A DNA stretch of 48,195 nucleotides from an uncultured Clostridia bacterium (GCA_947623945.1 CANQHU010000008.1:1-48195), one strand, 5' to 3'. Shown: positions 8,323 to 17,377, numbered from the stretch's first letter. The notes: generated by a model not told the origin, from the letters alone. Numbers and translations: made by a program.

Positions 8323-9378
8323 ATGCATGAATGTTTATTATGTAAAAGAAATATGAAAGTTTCAAAAGATGTTTTTGGAAATGGTTGTGTAAGAAATATA
8401 TATTCATTTCTAGATTTGAAAATGCCAAAAAAAGTAAATCTCAGAGAAAAAACATTATATAATAATATTATGCAATTAACTAACACAAAAAACATTAATA
8501 CAAATCAAAAGATATGGTTAACTGATAGATATTTAACTTATCAATATTTAAATAAAATACCATATGGAAACTATAATATAATAAAAAATCAGATTAATTA
8601 CGATATACAAAATATAAAACAAACGAAAAAAGATGAAGAACCAAAAAGTGCAAAAACAATGAGTTTAAAACAGGCATATGATTTATATAAAAAAGTAATT
8701 AAGTTTCAAGATGGTATTGATAAAATAAGCAATGGAAATTTTACTGATGAAGATAGTATAAAAACTATAATTACAAGCATTAGTTTTATATTTAATTTGA
8801 CCAAGAATAAGAAACAATATGAAAAAAATACTTTTAAGGGAATGCAATTCGTATTTTGGCAAACAGTAATTGAAGTGGGTAGAAAATATGCAGAATTTCC
8901 TATTTCAGCAGATTTTTTACAACATTCTTTAGAAAAAGAACCAGAAAATTTAGTTATAACAGAAGGAAAAGTCATAAAAGAAATAACAGAAGATAAATAT
9001 TTTCAAGAAAATATAAACAATATAGTAAAAAAATATGGTAATGATTGTAATGAATTTACATTTGATAGTAAAAAAGATGATTCTTTTCCAATGAATTTTA
9101 ATGATAAAGATTTATACTTTTCAATACATAGTGCTAATTTATACATAAAAGGCAAAAAAAATACTGATAAATGGAATTTAGAAATAACATTACATGATAA
9201 ATATGATTATTCTCAACCTAAAAATTTAATAAAGTATTATAATGATACATCTAGTATTGCTAAAAGTTTATTATCTAGTACTTTATATAATTTTGCAAGT
9301 CTGTCAGTGCATAATGGAGTAATAAAAGAGTATGATATAGATATAAAAATATCCATAGATGGAGTTGAGGTAAAATAG
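8323..9378 (+). CDS. Uncharacterised protein with N-terminal CxxC motif
   Basis: This encodes 351 residues from ATG 8323, with GAAGGA seven bases upstream. I do not recognise the family. The N-terminus MHECLLCKRNM and a later Cys in GNGCVRN could bind zinc. A helical middle follows, and the C-terminal third (from about residue 240) looks beta-rich (FSIHSANLYIKGKKN, WNLEITLHDKYDYS). It overlaps closely with the next gene, whose ATG is one base after the stop, so the two form an operon. It sits in the accessory patch downstream of secA. No signal peptide or membrane segment is seen. Confidence 0.65.
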   Translation: MHECLLCKRNMKVSKDVFGNGCVRNIYSFLDLKMPKKVNLREKTLYNNIMQLTNTKNINTNQKIWLTDRYLTYQYLNKIPYGNYNIIKNQINYDIQNIKQTKKDEEPKSAKTMSLKQAYDLYKKVIKFQDGIDKISNGNFTDEDSIKTIITSISFIFNLTKNKKQYEKNTFKGMQFVFWQTVIEVGRKYAEFPISADFLQHSLEKEPENLVITEGKVIKEITEDKYFQENINNIVKKYGNDCNEFTFDSKKDDSFPMNFNDKDLYFSIHSANLYIKGKKNTDKWNLEITLHDKYDYSQPKNLIKYYNDTSSIAKSLLSSTLYNFASLSVHNGVIKEYDIDIKISIDGVEVK

Positions 9379-9379
9379 T

Positions 9380-9871
9380 ATGAAGAAGAAAATACTAATT
9401 ACTTTGATTATAATATTTACTATTAGTGTATTTTTAATAATAGGCTGGGATTTATATGCTGAAATAGAGCCATCATATAAGGGTCTTGAATTTATAATTC
9501 CATTAATTTGTAAAAGGGAAGTAACAACTTTATCAGAGGGAGAATTTTTTGATGATGAAAAATTGGAAAAATTGTATTTATCAACAAGGCAAGCAAAAAA
9601 AATTTTAAATAAAATAGAAAATAATAGTGATTGGATAAAAGGAGAAATAGATGAAAAACTAATTAAAATAATGAAAAAATATTCAAGAGAAGATATTTAT
9701 AATAAAATTCCTTATATAAAAAATAAATATTGGATATTTACAAATAGGAGTAATGGAGCAAAAGATAAGCATAGTATTGATGAAGTAATAAGTGATTTAT
9801 ATTATTCAGTTTCATTTGGAGTATTTGATATAGACAATAATATTTTGTATTATTATGAATATGAAAGGTAA
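9380..9871 (+). CDS. Uncharacterised protein with single N-terminal membrane segment
   Basis: This encodes 163 residues. The N-terminus has two lysines followed by a hydrophobic segment (ILITLIIIFTISVFLIIGWD), so the rest is probably outside the membrane. The remainder is charged and mixed, with no motif I know. Its ribosome site lies in the end of the preceding gene, and the pair probably works together. About 325 bases downstream contain only a secA-tail copy and a terminator. Confidence 0.6.
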   Translation: MKKKILITLIIIFTISVFLIIGWDLYAEIEPSYKGLEFIIPLICKREVTTLSEGEFFDDEKLEKLYLSTRQAKKILNKIENNSDWIKGEIDEKLIKIMKKYSREDIYNKIPYIKNKYWIFTNRSNGAKDKHSIDEVISDLYYSVSFGVFDIDNNILYYYEYER

Positions 9872-9991
9872 ATTTATTGACATATATAATTTATTAGTGT
9901 ACTATTATTAGTAGTAAGATGAAATATTGCGAACGATGTTCACAAATTGTTCGCAGGAGATAAATACAGATAATACAATAAATACTATATA

Positions 9992-10022
9992 TATAAATTG
10001 TTGCGGAAAGAATGGTTAAATA
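9992..10022 (+). repeat. Second copy of the 3' end of secA
   Basis: The 28 bases AAATTGYTGCGGAAAGAATG...GTTAAATA match 6689-6716, the last codons of secA (N-C-C-G-K-N-G-stop), with a single T/C difference. The copy is not part of a gene. It marks the right edge of the accessory patch that begins right after secA. Confidence 0.8.
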
Positions 10023-10026
10023 GATT

Positions 10027-10065
10027 AAGGAGTGTATCCAAAAAATTGGATGACACTTCTTTTTT
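10027..10065 (+). terminator. Terminator, likely the original secA terminator
   Basis: AGTGT-ATCC (10031-10039) pairs with GGAT-(G)-ACACT (10048-10057), followed by TCTTTTTT. It directly follows the second copy of the secA tail, so it is probably the ancestral end of the secA transcript. Confidence 0.7.
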
Positions 10066-10197
10066 ATGTTATAACTAAAATGTATGAATAATAATAAACA
10101 AAATTAGAAAAAGAGAACATTTTTTGACCAATCTTATTGAAAAAAATAAAAAAATGCTATAATATTATGAATAATATAAAAAAAGGAAGTGTATTCT

Positions 10198-11409
10198 TTG
10201 CAAATAAAAATCAATAGAGGAACTAATCAAATAGGAGGTTGTATTACCGAAATTGAATCCAATAAAGGTACTAAAATAATAATAGATATAGGTAGCAATT
10301 TACCAGATTCAAAAGGTAGAAAAAAAACGGAAATTGAATTAGAAGGCTTGACAAAAGGTGTTCCAAATTACAAAGCTATATTTATCACTCATTATCACGG
10401 AGACCATATAGGATTATATAATAAGGTATTGCCTGATATACCAATTTATATTGGAGAGGTTTCAAAAGAAATATATAATATATTGCAAACTAAACTTAGT
10501 AAATCTAATCTTGTAAAAAAAGAAGATTTGGAGAGAATATCAAAATTTAGAACTTTTAATATAAAAGATAAAATAATAATTGACGATATAAAAGTCACTC
10601 CTATTGCTGTTGACCATTCAGCTTTTGATAGCTATATGTTTTTAATTGAAGCAGATGGAAAAAAACTTTTGCATACAGGAGATTTTAGGACACATGGACA
10701 AAGAGGTAAAGCAGTTTTAGAAGCAGTAAAAAAATATGTTGGAAAAGTAGATTGTTTAATTTGTGAAGGAACAACCTTAACAAGAGATAACAGTAAAATA
10801 TTAACAGAATTTGAGTTGCAAAAAAAAGCTGAAAAAATTTTTAATGAAAATAAGTATAATTTTGTATTATGTAGTAGTACCAATATAGATAGGATAGCAG
10901 CCATTCACAAAGCAGCATTAAAAAGTCACAAAATGTTTATTTGTGATAATTATCAATGCGATCTTTTAGAATATATTAATACAATTTCAAGAAGCAACTT
11001 ATATAAATTTAATGATACTAATAACATTAAAGGTACCAAAGTTTACTGCTATGGACCACATATGTTAGAAAAAATGGAGAAATATGGTTTTGTAATGTTA
11101 GTTAGAGCAAATGGCAAATTTACAAAATTTTTAAAAAAGTTTGAAAATAATGCTTTTATATATTCGCAGTGGTATGGATATTTAACAGAAAAAAATGAAG
11201 ATTATAAAAGAATCCAAGATTTCGTTCCAAAAGATAATATTTATTTACACACTAGTGGTCATGCTACACCAAAGGCAATTAAAGAAGTTATTAATATTAC
11301 TAATCCAAAATATGTAATACCTATACATACAGAGGATAAGGAAAAAATAAAAGAATTAACTGATAAAGCAGTTATATTAGAAGATAGAGAAGAATTTATT
11401 ATAGTGTAG
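10198..11409 (+). CDS. RNase J-like metallo-beta-lactamase/beta-CASP hydrolase
   Basis: This encodes 403 residues from TTG 10198, eight bases after AGGAAG. The metal site ITHYHGDHIG (HxHxDH) is near residue 65, HTGDFRTH supplies another ligand set, and the beta-CASP motifs HTSGHATP and VIPIHTED are near the C-terminus. These place it with small RNase J-like nucleases rather than simple lactamases; RNase J itself is about 550 residues and has an extra C-terminal domain that is missing here. RNA processing or decay is the likely role. A possible -10 box TATAAT is at 10158-10163. Confidence 0.8.
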   Translation: MQIKINRGTNQIGGCITEIESNKGTKIIIDIGSNLPDSKGRKKTEIELEGLTKGVPNYKAIFITHYHGDHIGLYNKVLPDIPIYIGEVSKEIYNILQTKLSKSNLVKKEDLERISKFRTFNIKDKIIIDDIKVTPIAVDHSAFDSYMFLIEADGKKLLHTGDFRTHGQRGKAVLEAVKKYVGKVDCLICEGTTLTRDNSKILTEFELQKKAEKIFNENKYNFVLCSSTNIDRIAAIHKAALKSHKMFICDNYQCDLLEYINTISRSNLYKFNDTNNIKGTKVYCYGPHMLEKMEKYGFVMLVRANGKFTKFLKKFENNAFIYSQWYGYLTEKNEDYKRIQDFVPKDNIYLHTSGHATPKAIKEVINITNPKYVIPIHTEDKEKIKELTDKAVILEDREEFIIV

Positions 11410-11453
11410 GAAGAAAAAGGTTTTAAATAAGACAGTATGAGATAGGAGTTTTT

Positions 11454-12389
11454 ATGAAAAAAGGTGTAAAATATAATGAAAATTCAACAAATATCTTAAA
11501 TAATCGTAATATAGATAAAATACAAGATCAAAAAACAATAACAAAAGGAATTATTGTTAAACGAGCTAATTTACGTTCCTTCCCAACAGAAACAAGCATT
11601 TACACAGATGAAAAAAAGGCATTTGATAGATTTCAAGAAAGTGAATTACATGTAAATACGCAAGTACTAATTATTCATGAAAGCAAAGATGGGATATGGA
11701 ATTTCGTTATTAGCTCTTTTTATGCAGGATGGGTAAAAAAAGAAAATATTGCAATAGCAACTAGCAAAGATATAGATTTTTTTATAAAAAACAATTCTTT
11801 TGGAGTTATAACAGAATCTATGATAAAAGTAGAAGATACAATATTGGATATGAGTGTATGTTTGCCATATATAGGAGAAACAGAAAAAGGTTATAATTTA
11901 ATATTGCCTAAGAGAAAAGAAAATGGATACATAGCAAAAAAACAAATTATTATTGAAAAAGATAAAGCACATATTGGATACCTCCCATATACAGCAGAAA
12001 ATGTATCTACACAAGCATTAAGATATGAAGGAGTAAATTATAGTTGGGGAGGTAAAGACATAGGAGTAGATTGTTCTAGTTTTGTCAAAAATATATACAA
12101 ATGTTTCGGATTTGATTTCCCAAGAAATACTTCTAGTCAAGAAAAAAGTGTTGGACAAATAATTTTGCTTAACAATAAAACAGCAATAAAAAAGTTAGAA
12201 CTTATTAAAAATAATTATCCATCATTATTATATCAACAAGGGCATGTAATGCTTTATTTAGGCAAAAAAGATAACAAGTATTATATAATTCATGCTTCTA
12301 GTAAAGAAATGAAAGTAGTGTTAAGTGAATTAACAGAAAGTTCAAGTTATATTAAATCAATAAATAAGATTATTCTTGTTTCCAATTAA
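11454..12389 (+). CDS. NlpC/P60 (C40) hydrolase with SH3-like domains
   Basis: This encodes 311 residues, with the start after AGGAG. The N-terminal two thirds fit two bacterial SH3-like domains (KRANLRSFPTE, WNFVISSFYAGWVKKENI). The C-terminal third is a C40 cysteine peptidase: YSWGGKDIGVDCSSFVKNIY with the nucleophilic Cys in DCSSF, and GHVMLYLG with the catalytic His. Such enzymes cut the gamma-D-glutamyl-diamino acid bond in cell-wall peptides, commonly recycled ones. I see no signal peptide, so a cytoplasmic or non-classical location is possible. The prfB promoter begins 12 bases after its stop. Confidence 0.85.
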   Translation: MKKGVKYNENSTNILNNRNIDKIQDQKTITKGIIVKRANLRSFPTETSIYTDEKKAFDRFQESELHVNTQVLIIHESKDGIWNFVISSFYAGWVKKENIAIATSKDIDFFIKNNSFGVITESMIKVEDTILDMSVCLPYIGETEKGYNLILPKRKENGYIAKKQIIIEKDKAHIGYLPYTAENVSTQALRYEGVNYSWGGKDIGVDCSSFVKNIYKCFGFDFPRNTSSQEKSVGQIILLNNKTAIKKLELIKNNYPSLLYQQGHVMLYLGKKDNKYYIIHASSKEMKVVLSELTESSSYIKSINKIILVSN

Positions 12390-12400
12390 ATATAAAATAA

Positions 12401-12429
12401 TTGACAAAAAATGTATTAATAAATATAAT
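12401..12429 (+). promoter_or_regulatory. Consensus sigma-A promoter of prfB
   Basis: TTGACA (12401-12406), 17 bases, TATAAT (12424-12429). The start codon of prfB follows at 12452 after AAAGGAGTGATGAG. Confidence 0.85.
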
Positions 12430-12451
12430 AGGTATAAAGGAGTGATGAGAA

Positions 12452-13555
12452 ATGTTAGAATTAGAAGAAAACACAAGGCAATTACAGCAATTAAAAGAAA
12501 AAATAGAGAAATTAGGTGAATCTCTTTGACATAAATAAATTGGAAAAAGAGCAAAAAGAACTAGAAAATCAAACAACAGAAGATGGATTTTGGAATGATA
12601 CAAAAAAATCTACTAAAATATTATCACAAATAAAATCAATAAAATTAAAAACTAGTAAATATAATCAAATTAGAAATGAAATTATCAATTTGCAAGAATT
12701 GTCAGAATTAGTCGAATTAGAAAATGATATAGAAATGGCAAAAGAAGTAATAAAAAATACTCGGTAAATTGCAAAAAGACATGGAAAAATTTGAAATTAC
12801 AACTTATTTATCTGGAAAATATGATGCTAATAATGCAATTGTGACTATTCATCCAGGAGCAGGCGGAACTGAATCTCAAGATTGGGCAGAAATGCTATAT
12901 AGAATGTATACAAGATGGGCAACAAAAAATAATTATGAAATTAAAGAATTAGATTATTTAGAGGGGGAAGAGGCAGGATTAAAAAGTGTAACTTTCGAAA
13001 TAATAGGTGAAAATGCTTATGGATATATGAAATCTGAAATGGGAGTGCATAGATTAGTTAGAATTTCTCCATTTGACAGTGGAGGAAGAAGGCATACGTC
13101 ATTTGCATCAATAGAAGTCTTACCAGAAATTACAGATGATATCGAAATTGAAATTAATCCAGATGACTTAAGAATAGATACATATCGTGCTTCACGGTGC
13201 AGGGGGACAACATATTAATAAAACTTCTTCTGCAATTAGAATCACTCATATCCCTACAAACATAGTTGTAGCATGTCAGTCAGAACGTTCTCAAATTCAA
13301 AATAGAGAAACAGCAATGAAAATGTTAAAATCAAAATTATTTGATTTAAAAGAAAAAGAACAAAAGGAAAAAATAGAAGACTTAAAAGGCATCCAAAAAG
13401 ATATTGCTTGGGGAAGTCAAATTCGCTCTTATGTATTTTGCCCATATACTATGGTGAAAGACCATAGGACTAATTATGAAGTAGGAAATGTTCAAGCAGT
13501 TATGGATGGAGAAATAGATGACTTTATGGAAAGTTACTTGAGGATGAACTTATAA
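12452..13555 (+). CDS. prfB: Peptide chain release factor 2, requiring three +1 frameshifts
   Basis: RF2 ends translation at UGA and UAA. The gene runs through four frames. The first join is the classic autoregulatory CTT TGA C at codon 26. The second is ACT CGG T at codon 104, where TAA follows CGG directly. The third is TCA CGG T at codon 248. Dropping one base at each gives a single protein of 366 residues, essentially the usual length. The last skip lies immediately before the universal catalytic GGQ: it restores [12 protein letters not shown] with GGQ at residues 250-252, the positions known for E. coli RF2. The stop-codon-reading loop and the C-terminal [12 protein letters not shown] are intact. 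RF2 is normally essential, so the breaks are very unlikely to be decay. Confidence 0.93.
12524..12530 (+). other. Canonical prfB UGA +1 frameshift site
   Basis: CTT TGA C at codons 25-26, with an internal Shine-Dalgarno-like AGGTGA (12514-12519) four bases upstream. This is the well known RF2 autoregulatory shift; low RF2 favours slipping to GAC. Confidence 0.95.
12762..12765 (+). other. CGGT +1 frameshift site in prfB (codon 104)
   Basis: The zero frame reads ACT CGG TAA, stop. Reading ACT (C)GGT AAA TTG gives N-T-G-K-L-Q-K-D and continues as RF2. Confidence 0.9.
13195..13198 (+). other. CGGT +1 frameshift site in prfB, before the GGQ motif
   Basis: The zero frame reads TCA CGG TGC AGG GGG ACA ACA TAT TAA. 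Reading TCA (C)GGT GCA GGG GGA CAA gives S-G-A-G-G-Q, the invariant catalytic loop. Confidence 0.93.
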
Positions 13556-13635
13556 AATTACTTACTCATATAATAAACAAGGAGTATTAAAATTTTAATA
13601 TTCCCGTTAGATTTTTATAAAGGTACGTGAAAATA

Positions 13636-14599
13636 ATGGACACAATAGTTTTAAAATTTGGAGGTAGCTCTGTAGCAGATAATGAAAAATTAAAATTAGT
13701 GGCAGATAAAATTATACAAATGAAAGAAAAAAACTACAATGTAGTAGTTGTAGTTTCAGCACAAGGAAAAACAACTGATAAATTAATTGCAGAAGCAAAT
13801 GAATTATCAAATTCAATACAAGATAGAGAAATGGATGTATTACTTAGTAGTGGGGAACAAATATCAAGTGCAAAATTAAGTATTTTGTTAAATGAACTAG
13901 GATATAAATCTATATCACTAACGGGCTGGCAAGCACGGTATTTATACAAATAATACAAATCAAAATGCAATTATAGAGCAAATTAACTTAACAAGAATTA
14001 ATAAAGAATTAGAAGCTGGAAACATTGTAATTATTGCAGGTTTTCAGGGAATTAATGAAAATATGGATATAACAACATTAGGTAGAGGTGGTTCTGATAC
14101 TACAGCAGTCGCAATAGCGGCAGCATTACATGCAAAAAATTGTTATATATATTCAGATGTAGATGGAGTTTATACATCAGATCCTAATAAATTTGAAAAT
14201 AGCAAAAAATTATCAGCACTTTCTTATGAAGAAATGCATGAAATTTCTAGTGAAGGAGCAAAAGTGCTTCATAATCGCTGTGTAGAAATAGGCGAAAAAT
14301 TTAAGATTCCAATTATTACAAAATCTACTTTTAATGATAAACCAGGAACAGTTGTATCTGATATTATAGAAGAAAATACCATAAAAAGCATCGTAAAAAA
14401 AGAAACATCAAGGATTTCTATTATTGGAAATGGTATTATTAGAAATTTTAATAATATTCATAAAACATTGAATATTATAGAGCAAGAAAAATTAGAAATG
14501 CTTGATTTCTCAGTATCTGAAACCAAAATTACAATCACATTTAAAACAGTAGTTCCTGATGAAATAGTAAGTAAAATTCAAAAACTTCTTTTAAGTTAA
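13636..14599 (+). CDS. Aspartate kinase, read through one CGG +1 shift site
   Basis: This enzyme phosphorylates aspartate as the first step to lysine, diaminopimelate, threonine and methionine. VLKFGGSSVAD is the kinase N-terminal motif; VVVVSAQGKTTD, LLSSGEQIS, LTGWQAGI, TTLGRGGSDTTAVAIAA and DVDGVYTSDP follow in order. Codon 101 is CGG (13936); skipping its C joins the two frames and gives 320 residues. This is about 80 fewer than typical monofunctional aspartokinases: only one ACT domain is visible at the C-terminus (ISIIGNGIIRN ... KITITFKTVV), so feedback control may differ. Start chosen at ATG 13636; a GTG at 13627 is also possible. It lies between prfB and yabP. Confidence 0.88.
13936..13939 (+). 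other. CGGT +1 frameshift site in aspartate kinase
   Basis: The zero frame reads GCA CGG TAT TTA TAC AAA TAA. Reading GCA (C)GGT ATT TAT ACA gives the conserved W-Q-A-G-I-Y-T segment. Confidence 0.9.
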
Positions 14600-14743
14600 T
14601 AAAATAAGATAAATATTTTAGGAGTTAAGATTTTTATAAACAGTTTATACTGCAAATAAAAACCTTAATTCCTTTTTTTGGTTCTAAAAAAGACAAACCC
14701 TGAATATATATAATTTAGCAAGAAAAAATAGGAGGTACAAGAT

Positions 14744-15041
14744 ATGACAGTTGATGAAAGAAAAAATGTTACAACGGGTGTTATCCAAAACTTAATATTA
14801 GAAAATAGGGGAAAGTTAAGCATATCTGGTGTGTTAGATGTTTTAAGTTTTGATGATCAAGTCGTAATTTTAGAAACAGAACTTCGGATTGTTAACTGTA
14901 AAAGGAGAAAATATTAGAATTAATAAATTAAGTATAGATACATCTGAGGTAATAGTAGAGGGAAATATTTCTTCTTTATCTTATAGTGACAAAGAACTTG
15001 AAAAAAACAAAGGAAGTTTTATGAGTAAAATATTTAAATAA
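14744..15041 (+). CDS. yabP: Sporulation protein YabP, read through one CGG +1 shift site
   Basis: This encodes 98 residues after skipping the C of CGG at codon 48 (14885). The first half (RKNVTTGVIQNLILENRGKL, VLDVLSFDDQVVILETEL) and second half (GLLTVKGENIRINKLSIDTS, VIVEGNISSLSYSD) together match the YabP/YqfC family, with the typical LTVKGENxxI and VEGxIxSLxY strands. YabP is needed in sporulation in Bacillus. Ribosome site AGGAGG. It is followed by yabQ and an ftsB/divIC gene, the conserved order near yabP in Firmicutes, which supports the call. Without the shift the product would end at TAG 14915. Confidence 0.88.
14885..14888 (+). other. CGGA +1 frameshift site in yabP
   Basis: The zero frame reads CTT CGG ATT GTT AAC and stops ten codons after the CGG. 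Reading CTT (C)GGA TTG TTA ACT gives E-L-G-L-L-T-V-K-G, the conserved YabP core. Confidence 0.88.
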
Positions 15042-15065
15042 TTTCTACAGAAAGGAAAATAGAGA

Positions 15066-15527
15066 ATGGTTACAAATCAAGCATATTTATTTCTTATTTT
15101 TATTATAAATGGTATCCTAATAGGATTATTGTTTGATGTTTTTAGAATATCAAGAAAAGTAATAAAAACCAGTAATTTTGTAACCTATGTAGAAGACATT
15201 ATATTTTGGATTTTAACAGGAGCTACAATATTATACTCTATTTTTGTTTTTAATAATGGTGAGTTACGTTTATATATGTTTTTAGGCATTATATTAGGTA
15301 CAATTATCTATATGCTATTTATAAGTTCATATATTATAAAAATAAATATAAAAATTATCAATATATTCAAGAAAATAATTAAAATTATATTAACTCCATT
15401 TATATTTGTCGTAAATTTATTTCGTCGCATATTTAAAAAACCAATAACTTTCCTTTTTATAAATACAAGGAAAATACATAATATGATAAAAAAACCTAAG
15501 AAAAACATAAATGTTGTAAAAAATTGA
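15066..15527 (+). CDS. yabQ: Spore cortex biosynthesis membrane protein YabQ
   Basis: This encodes 153 residues with at least three hydrophobic segments: residues 7-24, about 43-62 and about 68-88. The pattern FLIFIINGILIGLLFDVFRI followed by a loop and DIIFWILTGA is typical of YabQ, a membrane protein needed for spore cortex formation. The C-terminus is very basic with repeated FK/KK motifs. It starts 24 bases after yabP, with AAAGGAAA upstream, and is followed by an ftsB-like gene, so the three probably form one transcript. Confidence 0.85.
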   Translation: MVTNQAYLFLIFIINGILIGLLFDVFRISRKVIKTSNFVTYVEDIIFWILTGATILYSIFVFNNGELRLYMFLGIILGTIIYMLFISSYIIKINIKIINIFKKIIKIILTPFIFVVNLFRRIFKKPITFLFINTRKIHNMIKKPKKNINVVKN

Positions 15528-15596
15528 AAATAAAAGAAGGATTTTGAAAAAAAAAGAAGAATATATAATTATGATATATAAAATGGAGAGGTACGG

Positions 15597-15869
15597 ATGA
15601 AAAAACATAAATTTTGGAAAAGGTTATTTGTATTAGCAATTGCAGTTTTTTTAACTTTTATTTTTGCTGATCAACAAAAAACTTTAAATCAATATAGTCA
15701 AAATAGTGAAGAATTAAAAGCTCAAATAGAAAAAGAAAAAGAATATAAAGAAGAACTTTCTAAACAAAAAGAGGATATTACATCTTTAGATTTTGTAGAA
15801 AAAACAGCAAGAGAAAAATTAGATATGTATTATCCAAATGAAAGAGTTTATATAGATAGGGGAATGTAA
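15597..15869 (+). CDS. FtsB/DivIC-type septum protein
   Basis: This encodes 90 residues: a short basic N-terminus, one membrane segment (RLFVLAIAVFLTFIFADQQ), a coiled coil (residues 30-65, SEELKAQIEKEKEYKEELSK) and the FtsB-family ending DFVEKTAREKLDMYYPNER. It is a bitopic division protein acting with FtsL and FtsQ/DivIB. In Firmicutes divIC follows yabQ, as here. Ribosome site GGAGAGG. The terminator overlaps its stop codon. Confidence 0.88.
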   Translation: MKKHKFWKRLFVLAIAVFLTFIFADQQKTLNQYSQNSEELKAQIEKEKEYKEELSKQKEDITSLDFVEKTAREKLDMYYPNERVYIDRGM

Positions 15870-15894
15870 TTTAAAAATTATATTCCCTTTTTTT
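15860..15894 (+). terminator. Terminator at end of the yabP-yabQ-ftsB unit
   Basis: GGGAATGTAAT pairs with ATTATATTCCC (one T-G mismatch) and is followed by seven T. The 5' arm includes the ftsB stop codon. Confidence 0.85.
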
Positions 15895-16014
15895 GGAAAA
15901 AATCTTTATTTTTTTCAACATTTATGATATAATGATACTGTTATTTTATATAGAGTTTTTTTCTTTTATAAATTCCCAAAGTAAAAAATAAAAATTAATA
16001 AGGAGGAAATATTT

Positions 16015-17373
16015 ATGCAAGATATGGAATCAATGTCTTTGCTTGAATTAAAAGAATTAGCAAAGGAATATAATTTAAAAAATACATCTAAATTAAAAAA
16101 AGATGAACTTATTACTATATTAAAACAAATAATAGAGCCAAGATCAAAAGATAATATAAATGAAATGGATGAAAAATTTGAAGAAAAAGAATTAATTGAG
16201 CGCCAATATGATGAAAATGGAGAACCAATAGTAGATTATAAATTGACAAATGAAGGAGACGAAATTGTAGAGGGAATATTAGATATATTGCCAGATGGAT
16301 ATGGTTTTTTAAGAGGAGAAAACTTTTTGTCAAGTGATAAAGACGTTTATATATCTATGGTTCAAATTAGAAGATTTAGATTAGATACCGGAGATGTTAT
16401 AAAAGGAATTTCAAGATTTAGAGAAGGAGAAAAATTTCCTTCATTAATATTTGTCGGCGAAGTAAATGGTGAACATCCTGAAAAGGCTATGAAAAGAAAA
16501 AGATTTGATGAATTAACACCAATCTATCCAAATGAAAGATTAAAATTAGAAACAGTAACAAATGATTATGCTACAAGAATCATTGATTTAATGTCTCCAA
16601 TAGGAAAAGGGCAGAGGGGAATGATTGTAGCACAACCAAAAGTTGGAAAAACAACTTTACTTAAAAAAGTTGCAAATAGCATCACTCAAAACAATCCAGA
16701 AGTTGAATTAATAGTATTACTAATTGATGAAAGACCAGAAGAAGTAACTGATATGAAACGTTCTATAAAAGGACAAGTAATTCATTCTACATTTGATGAA
16801 TTACCAGAACATCACGTTAAAGTTGCTGAAATGGTTCTAGAACGCGCTAAAAGATTAGTAGAACAAGGAAGAGATGTTATTATATTATTAGATAGTATAA
16901 CAAGACTTACTAGAGCATATAACCTTGTAATCCCTTCTTCTGGAAGAACATTATCTGGAGGTATTGATCCAGCAGCATTACATAAGCCTAAAAAATTCTT
17001 TGGTGCCGCAAGAAATATTGAACATGGGGGAAGCCTAACAATACTTGCTACTGCATTAATTGAAACAGGAAGTAGGATGGATGATGTTATTTTTGAAGAG
17101 TTTAAAGGAACAGGTAACATGGAAGTTCATCTTGATAGAAAATTATCTGAAAGAAGAATCTTTCCTGCTATTGATATTAATAAGTCTGGAACTAGAAGAG
17201 AGGATTTATTGTTGACACCAAAAGAGAAAGATACAGTTTTTGCTTTACGAAAAGCTATGAACAGTATGCCTGTTGCAGATGTTACTGAACAAGTAATTAG
17301 TTATATGACTCAAACTAAAAATAATGAGGAGTTTATTGATCAAATTGATAATTATTTAAAAAGATTTAAATAA
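16015..17373 (+). CDS. rho: Transcription termination factor Rho
   Basis: This hexameric RNA helicase ends transcription. It has 452 residues. The N-terminal Rho_N helix domain is [20 protein letters not shown], followed by a charged linker. The cold-shock RNA-binding fold is [15 protein letters not shown] ... [18 protein letters not shown]. The ATPase core has Walker [15 protein letters not shown] near 205, [28 protein letters not shown] and the Q/R loops [15 protein letters not shown]. Ribosome site AAGGAGGAAA; possible -10 TATAAT at 15928. No in-frame CGG. It is the last chromosomal gene before the prophage. Confidence 0.99.
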   Translation: MQDMESMSLLELKELAKEYNLKNTSKLKKDELITILKQIIEPRSKDNINEMDEKFEEKELIERQYDENGEPIVDYKLTNEGDEIVEGILDILPDGYGFLRGENFLSSDKDVYISMVQIRRFRLDTGDVIKGISRFREGEKFPSLIFVGEVNGEHPEKAMKRKRFDELTPIYPNERLKLETVTNDYATRIIDLMSPIGKGQRGMIVAQPKVGKTTLLKKVANSITQNNPEVELIVLLIDERPEEVTDMKRSIKGQVIHSTFDELPEHHVKVAEMVLERAKRLVEQGRDVIILLDSITRLTRAYNLVIPSSGRTLSGGIDPAALHKPKKFFGAARNIEHGGSLTILATALIETGSRMDDVIFEEFKGTGNMEVHLDRKLSERRIFPAIDINKSGTRREDLLLTPKEKDTVFALRKAMNSMPVADVTEQVISYMTQTKNNEEFIDQIDNYLKRFK

Positions 17374-17377
17374 AATT

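Noticed and set aside
12452-13555. prfB as a pseudogene
   Set aside because: Apart from the UGA site and two CGG sites the sequence is fully conserved, with consensus promoter, GGQ and normal length.
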